Shown here piece after piece: positions 5,982-10,339 of a DNA stretch of 10,339 nt. The notes beneath the pieces are model-generated. The model saw nothing but the letters and a program-made list of their open reading frames with translations. It was not told where the DNA came from and searched no databases. Numbering within the stretch: position 1 is the first letter of the stretch; the number at the start of each line of letters is the position of its first letter. The translations under genes and the position numbers were made by a program. The stretch is from Rhodocyclaceae bacterium (GTDB taxonomy: Bacteria > Pseudomonadota > Gammaproteobacteria > Burkholderiales > Rhodocyclaceae): the NCBI GenBank assembly GCA_018262875.1, contig JADFDL010000030.1:1-10339 (forward strand), given 5' to 3'.

Positions 5982-8464
5982 ACCTGGAACCTCAGGGCGC
6001 TGAACCGTCACCCGCCGCGGGCGACGGCCTGCGCTTCCTGCGGATCGCGCTGCTGATCATCGTAGCCGGGGCGCCTTGCTATGGCGTTCTGCTGTATTTC
6101 TTCGCGCCGGAGCAGTACTACCGGGCGGTCGGACCGCTGTTGCTCATGGCGGTCGCGCTGCCCGCCCTGATTCTGTTGCAGCGGGGCAGCGTCACGGCAG
6201 CTCTGCGCGTGCTGGTTTTCGGCGCCTGGGCCGCAATTGCGATCAATGCCGTGTTTGCCGGCGGCCTGCGCACGCCGATGCTGGTCGCCTTCCCCTTGTT
6301 CATCGTCATGGCGGGCTGGCTGCTCGGCCTGCGTGCCGGCATCGTCATGGCCGGCCTCGCTCTTGCGTCGAGCACCCTGTTCGCCCTGGCGGAATCGGCC
6401 GGCATCCTGCCGCAGGCGCAGGCCGCGCCGCCGCTGCTGGTATGGTTCGCGCAGGCGATCATCGACGTCATCGCGACCGTGCTGCTCGCCTTTGTCCTGC
6501 ACCGCTATGAACAGCGCTACCGGGCGGTGCAGGACCTCGGCGATGCGCTGGCCGGCCGCGTCGGCGCGCTGGCCGCCAAGGAAGCCCAGTTGCGGCTGCT
6601 GACCGAAAACATTCCGGCGTTCATCTTCCACGGCGGCAACGACTTGCGCTGCCGCTTCGCCAACCGCCGCTACGCGGAATTCTTCGGCTTCACCCCGGAG
6701 AGCGTCATCGGCAAACACATCGTCGACATCCTCGGCGAGGATGCAACGCAGGCCATTCAAGCCAGGCTGCGGGCGGTGCTTGACGGCGAAACAGTGCGCT
6801 ACCGCGCCATGCGCCGCAGCGCCGTCGACGGCCAGGAACGCGCCCTCGACATCACCTTTGTGCCGGAACGCGACGAGGCCGGCGCGGTGGCCGGCTTCTA
6901 CGCCCTCAAGCTCGATGTGACGACCGAGGTGCGAGCGGAACAGGCGCTGCTCGATCAAAAAGCCTTTCTGGACGCCCTGGTGCAAAGCCAATCCGATGCC
7001 GGCCTGTCCATTTTCATCATCGACGCAGGCCGGATCATTTACGCCAACGACGCCGCCTGCCGCACCCTGGGCTACCCCATCGAAGAGCTGCGCGCGCTTC
7101 CCAGCTATGTCGATCTGGTGCATCCCGCGTCTCGTGAACTGATCGGGCGCAACTACCGGCAGCGCTTGCAAGGCGAAGCGGCAAGCAACAACTATCGCAT
7201 TTCCTACCTCACCAAGGCGGGAGAACGGCGCGAAGCGGACCTGACGGCCGCGCTCATGCCCGGGCCCGATTCCCGCGTTCTGATCGTTTTGGTCGATGCC
7301 ACGGATCGTGTTCGCGCCGAAGAAGCGCTGAAGACAAGCCAGGCGCAACTGGAGGAAGCGCAGCGCATCGGCCATATCGGCAGCTGGGCGCTCGATCTTT
7401 CGAGCGGACGCATAGAGTGGTCGGACGAGGTGTTCCGCCTTCTTGAGTGCCGGCCGGAAGAATTCGGCGGCACCGGAAAGGCCCTTCTCGATCGGGTGCA
7501 CCCCGACGACCTGGACGCCGTGCGCCGGGTCTTCCGCGAATCCACCGGCGCCGGCAAGGCCTACGAGATTGACCACCGCATTCTCACGCCCGGCGGGCAG
7601 ACAAAGCACGTGCACGTCCGCTGGGAGGTTTTCCCCGACGACCGGGGCAGGCCGTCGCGCGCGCTGGGCACGGTGCAGGACGTCACCGAGCAAGCGCTGG
7701 CGCGGGCCGAAGTCGAGCGCCTCAACGCCGAGCTGGAGACGCGGGTGCAGGAGCGCACGGCAGAGCTCACTGCGGCCAACCGCGAGCTGGAGTCCTTTGC
7801 CTATTCCATCTCACACGACCTGCGCGCGCCCTTGCGCGGCATCGACGGCTTCTCCCATCTGCTCGCCGAGGAATACGCGCCGCAGCTCGATGACACCGGC
7901 CGCGGTTACCTCGACCGCGTGCGCCGCGCCGCCCAGAGGATGGGTGCCCTCATCGACGACATCCTCGAGCTCTCCCGCGTCACCCGCCAGGAGATGCGCC
8001 GCGTCAGGGTCGACCTCTCCCAGATCGCCGTCGAAGTCCTCGATGAGCGCGCCCGCGCCGAGCCGGCGCACCGGGTCGAGGCCGTCATCGCGCCGGACTG
8101 CCAGGCCTTCGGCGATCCGCAGCTCCTGCGCGTGCTCATGCAGAACCTGCTGGAGAACGCCTGGAAGTACTCCGCCAGGCAGGCCGCCCCCAGCATCGCG
8201 TTCGGCCAGGAGCAGATCGACGACGAGCCCGTCTTTTTCGTGCGCGACAACGGCGTCGGCTTCGACATGAAGTACGCCGGCCGCCTGTTCACCCCTTTCC
8301 AGCGCCTGCACAAGCCCGAGGAGTACGAGGGCACCGGCATCGGCCTGGCCACCGTCGCCCGCGTCGCGCATCGACACGGCGGACGCGTCTGGGTCGAGAC
8401 TTCCCCGGGCCAGGGCGCAACCTTCAGGTTCACTCTCGGACGGCCGCCTGTCGAAGGTCAGTAG
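5969..8464 (+). CDS. HK3: membrane-bound sensor histidine kinase with three PAS domains (831 aa)
   Basis: Predicted inner-membrane sensor kinase. About six hydrophobic segments (roughly 22-177) include GGLRTPMLVAFP, which resembles GLRTGIVFAYP in HK1. Three PAS domains follow: PAS1 about 205-322 (RLLTENIPAFIFHGG), PAS2 about 332-450 (GRIIYANDAACRTLGY) and PAS3 about 460-575 (RIGHIGSWALD), the last a homologue of HK2's PAS4. Then come a coiled coil, DHp with His616, and HATPase with Asn730, DNGVGFDM and GTGIGLATV. The ATG at 5969 overlaps the end of HK2 by 13 nt; there is no clear Shine-Dalgarno, which fits coupled translation. The kinase core is essentially identical to HK2's at DNA level, while the sensor half and the last 25 or so residues differ. 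No receiver or Hpt domain is fused. I see no convincing intrinsic terminator after the stop. Confidence 0.92.
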   Translation: MPSLNLEPQGAEPSPAAGDGLRFLRIALLIIVAGAPCYGVLLYFFAPEQYYRAVGPLLLMAVALPALILLQRGSVTAALRVLVFGAWAAIAINAVFAGGLRTPMLVAFPLFIVMAGWLLGLRAGIVMAGLALASSTLFALAESAGILPQAQAAPPLLVWFAQAIIDVIATVLLAFVLHRYEQRYRAVQDLGDALAGRVGALAAKEAQLRLLTENIPAFIFHGGNDLRCRFANRRYAEFFGFTPESVIGKHIVDILGEDATQAIQARLRAVLDGETVRYRAMRRSAVDGQERALDITFVPERDEAGAVAGFYALKLDVTTEVRAEQALLDQKAFLDALVQSQSDAGLSIFIIDAGRIIYANDAACRTLGYPIEELRALPSYVDLVHPASRELIGRNYRQRLQGEAASNNYRISYLTKAGERREADLTAALMPGPDSRVLIVLVDATDRVRAEEALKTSQAQLEEAQRIGHIGSWALDLSSGRIEWSDEVFRLLECRPEEFGGTGKALLDRVHPDDLDAVRRVFRESTGAGKAYEIDHRILTPGGQTKHVHVRWEVFPDDRGRPSRALGTVQDVTEQALARAEVERLNAELETRVQERTAELTAANRELESFAYSISHDLRAPLRGIDGFSHLLAEEYAPQLDDTGRGYLDRVRRAAQRMGALIDDILELSRVTRQEMRRVRVDLSQIAVEVLDERARAEPAHRVEAVIAPDCQAFGDPQLLRVLMQNLLENAWKYSARQAAPSIAFGQEQIDDEPVFFVRDNGVGFDMKYAGRLFTPFQRLHKPEEYEGTGIGLATVARVAHRHGGRVWVETSPGQGATFRFTLGRPPVEGQ
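7631..8385 (+). repeat. 755-bp direct repeat, copy B (kinase core of HK3)
   Basis: Second copy of the segment at 5127-5881, same orientation, one silent difference (T7771). It has no terminal inverted repeats, no target-site duplication and no transposase, and both copies stay in frame within a kinase gene. It is therefore a coding homology block, not a mobile element. Such a repeat can also recombine: an exchange between copies would delete 2504 bp and leave an HK2-HK3 fusion with an intact reading frame. Confidence 0.97.
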
Positions 8465-8540
8465 CCCTTACGACTCATGTAAGCCCACACTTCGGTCAAT
8501 CAGGTATTTCGGCCTGAATTATTGCATCGCAACAAAATAA

Positions 8541-8554
8541 TTGAACTAAATCAG
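8541..8554 (+). promoter_or_regulatory. FNR/ANR-like (CRP-family) binding site
   Basis: TTGAA-CTAA-ATCAG matches 8 of the 10 defined positions of the FNR/ANR consensus TTGAT-N4-ATCAA; the two mismatches are symmetric, at the inner T of the left half and the last A of the right half. It lies in an AT-rich spacer, 23 nt upstream of an extended -10 at 8578. This puts its centre about 42-43 bp before the likely transcription start, close to the -41.5 usual for class II FNR activation. No good -35 is present, as expected for an activator-dependent promoter. DNR and other CRP-family members recognise similar sites, so the regulator's identity is an inference. Confidence 0.45.
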
Positions 8555-8574
8555 CCAAAGCATTACCAACTCAT

Positions 8575-8583
8575 TGCTAGAAT
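8575..8583 (+). promoter_or_regulatory. Extended -10 element of the small-ORF promoter
   Basis: TGC directly followed by TAGAAT gives an extended -10 with five of six matches to TATAAT. The -35 position (8555-8560, CCAAAG) is poor. The predicted start near 8590 leaves a leader of about 60 nt before the ATG at 8653. Confidence 0.5.
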
Positions 8584-8652
8584 GATCGAATATATCTTGT
8601 TGCGCCGCATCAGGATGTCTGCAAACCGTACATGGTTGCAAAGGAGAACAGC

Positions 8653-8961
8653 ATGAATGGCCCCATGATCCTGCCCTGGATCGCCCACAAGGCCGGCATT
8701 TCCGAAGCCCGCGCCGAGGAACTCTGGCGCGAAGCCCTCTGCCACGCCACCGACACCACAGGCTGGGTCGGAACCTCGGAGTATTGGAAAGCAGCCGAGG
8801 ACAAGCTTCACAAACTCATCGAGCGGGAAGTTCAGTCGAATTGCCTGCCCACCCCGGAACTCGGCACCTGGGTGCGCCTGCAGTCGCGCATGGCCCATCT
8901 GCCGCTGCTGCTGGCGGAAAGCTGGTCGGTGGCCTGGATCCGGTTGCTTTCCGCCAAGCCC

Positions 8962-8967
<6 letters not shown>
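8653..8967 (+). CDS. Small tryptophan-rich protein of unknown function (104 aa)
   Basis: I do not recognise this protein. The start at ATG 8653 is supported by AAGGAG at 8641-8646 with a 6-nt spacing, the best ribosome-binding site in the window; an upstream in-frame ATG at 8632 lacks one. The protein has no signal peptide and no clear membrane span, so it is probably cytoplasmic. It holds seven Trp in 104 residues (9, 25, 38, 45, 73, 91, 95) and two Cys (30 and 64). The N-terminal half looks helical (SEARAEELWREAL; YWKAAEDKLHKLIEREV). The C-terminal part (RMAHLPLLLAESWSVAWIRLL) is amphipathic. It appears to be transcribed alone from a possibly FNR-dependent promoter and ends tail-to-tail with the FecR-domain gene, sharing six bases. 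The base composition looks like its neighbours'. A helical regulator or redox-linked accessory protein is possible, but nothing in the sequence shows it. Confidence 0.8.

Positions 8968-10339
<1,372 letters not shown>

Noticed and set aside
6008..7693. Long open frame on the minus strand opposite HK3 (561 codons)
   Set aside because: Same reason: a GC-driven shadow of the HK3 sensor region with no coding signature of its own.
5127..8385. Repeat as an insertion sequence or other mobile element
   Set aside because: No transposase, terminal inverted repeats or target duplications; both copies are internal coding segments of full-length kinases.
8467..8483. Terminator after HK3 (CTTAC-N7-GTAAG)
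   Set aside because: The stem is only 5 bp, not GC-rich and not followed by a T-run. Other short repeats in the spacer (TCAGG/CCTGA at 8500-8517; AATTATT/AATAATT at 8517-8542) also lack terminator features.

Overview
The window is GC-rich and compact. Its flanking genes, uvrD (left edge, minus strand) and leuS (right edge, plus strand), read like those of a betaproteobacterium, plausibly of the Rhodocyclales/Azonexaceae type. That placement rests on remembered protein character, not on a search. I see no tRNA, rRNA, CRISPR array, insertion sequence or phage gene.

Layout. (1) 1-1130, minus: the N-terminal 376 residues of a UvrD-type helicase, running off the left edge. (2) 1131-1235: a short divergent spacer with a good promoter for uvrD and a perfect 12-bp palindrome. 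(3) 1236-8464, plus: three consecutive membrane-bound, PAS-containing sensor histidine kinases (HK1 578 aa, HK2 about 963 aa, HK3 831 aa). All three share one plan: about six N-terminal membrane segments, one, four or three PAS domains, a coiled coil, then a DHp (His-phosphoacceptor) and an HATPase core. HK2 and HK3 overlap by 13 nt; HK2 appears to have its own extended -10 promoter. No response regulator or receiver domain is present. (4) 8465-8652: an AT-rich spacer with an FNR/ANR-like box placed almost exactly as in a class II activated promoter. (5) 8653-8967, plus: a small tryptophan-rich protein of unknown function. (6) 8962-9822, minus: a secreted FecR-domain protein with a C-terminal SPOR-like domain, whose stop codon overlaps that of the small gene. 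(7) 9823-9907: a short divergent spacer with overlapping -10 elements. (8) 9908-end, plus: the start of leuS.

The most notable result is a 755-bp direct repeat (5127-5881 and 7631-8385) covering the end of the last PAS domain, the coiled coil, the whole DHp and nearly all of the ATPase domain of HK2 and HK3. Reading the two copies side by side I find one difference, a silent C/T. The sensory halves of the same two genes are strongly diverged, and HK1's core is a related but clearly different sequence. This points to recent gene conversion or domain replacement, giving two receptors with different inputs but an identical output module. They should be able to address the same response regulator and might form mixed dimers. 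HK1 differs from them in DHp helix 1, where partner choice is usually set, so it may signal elsewhere.
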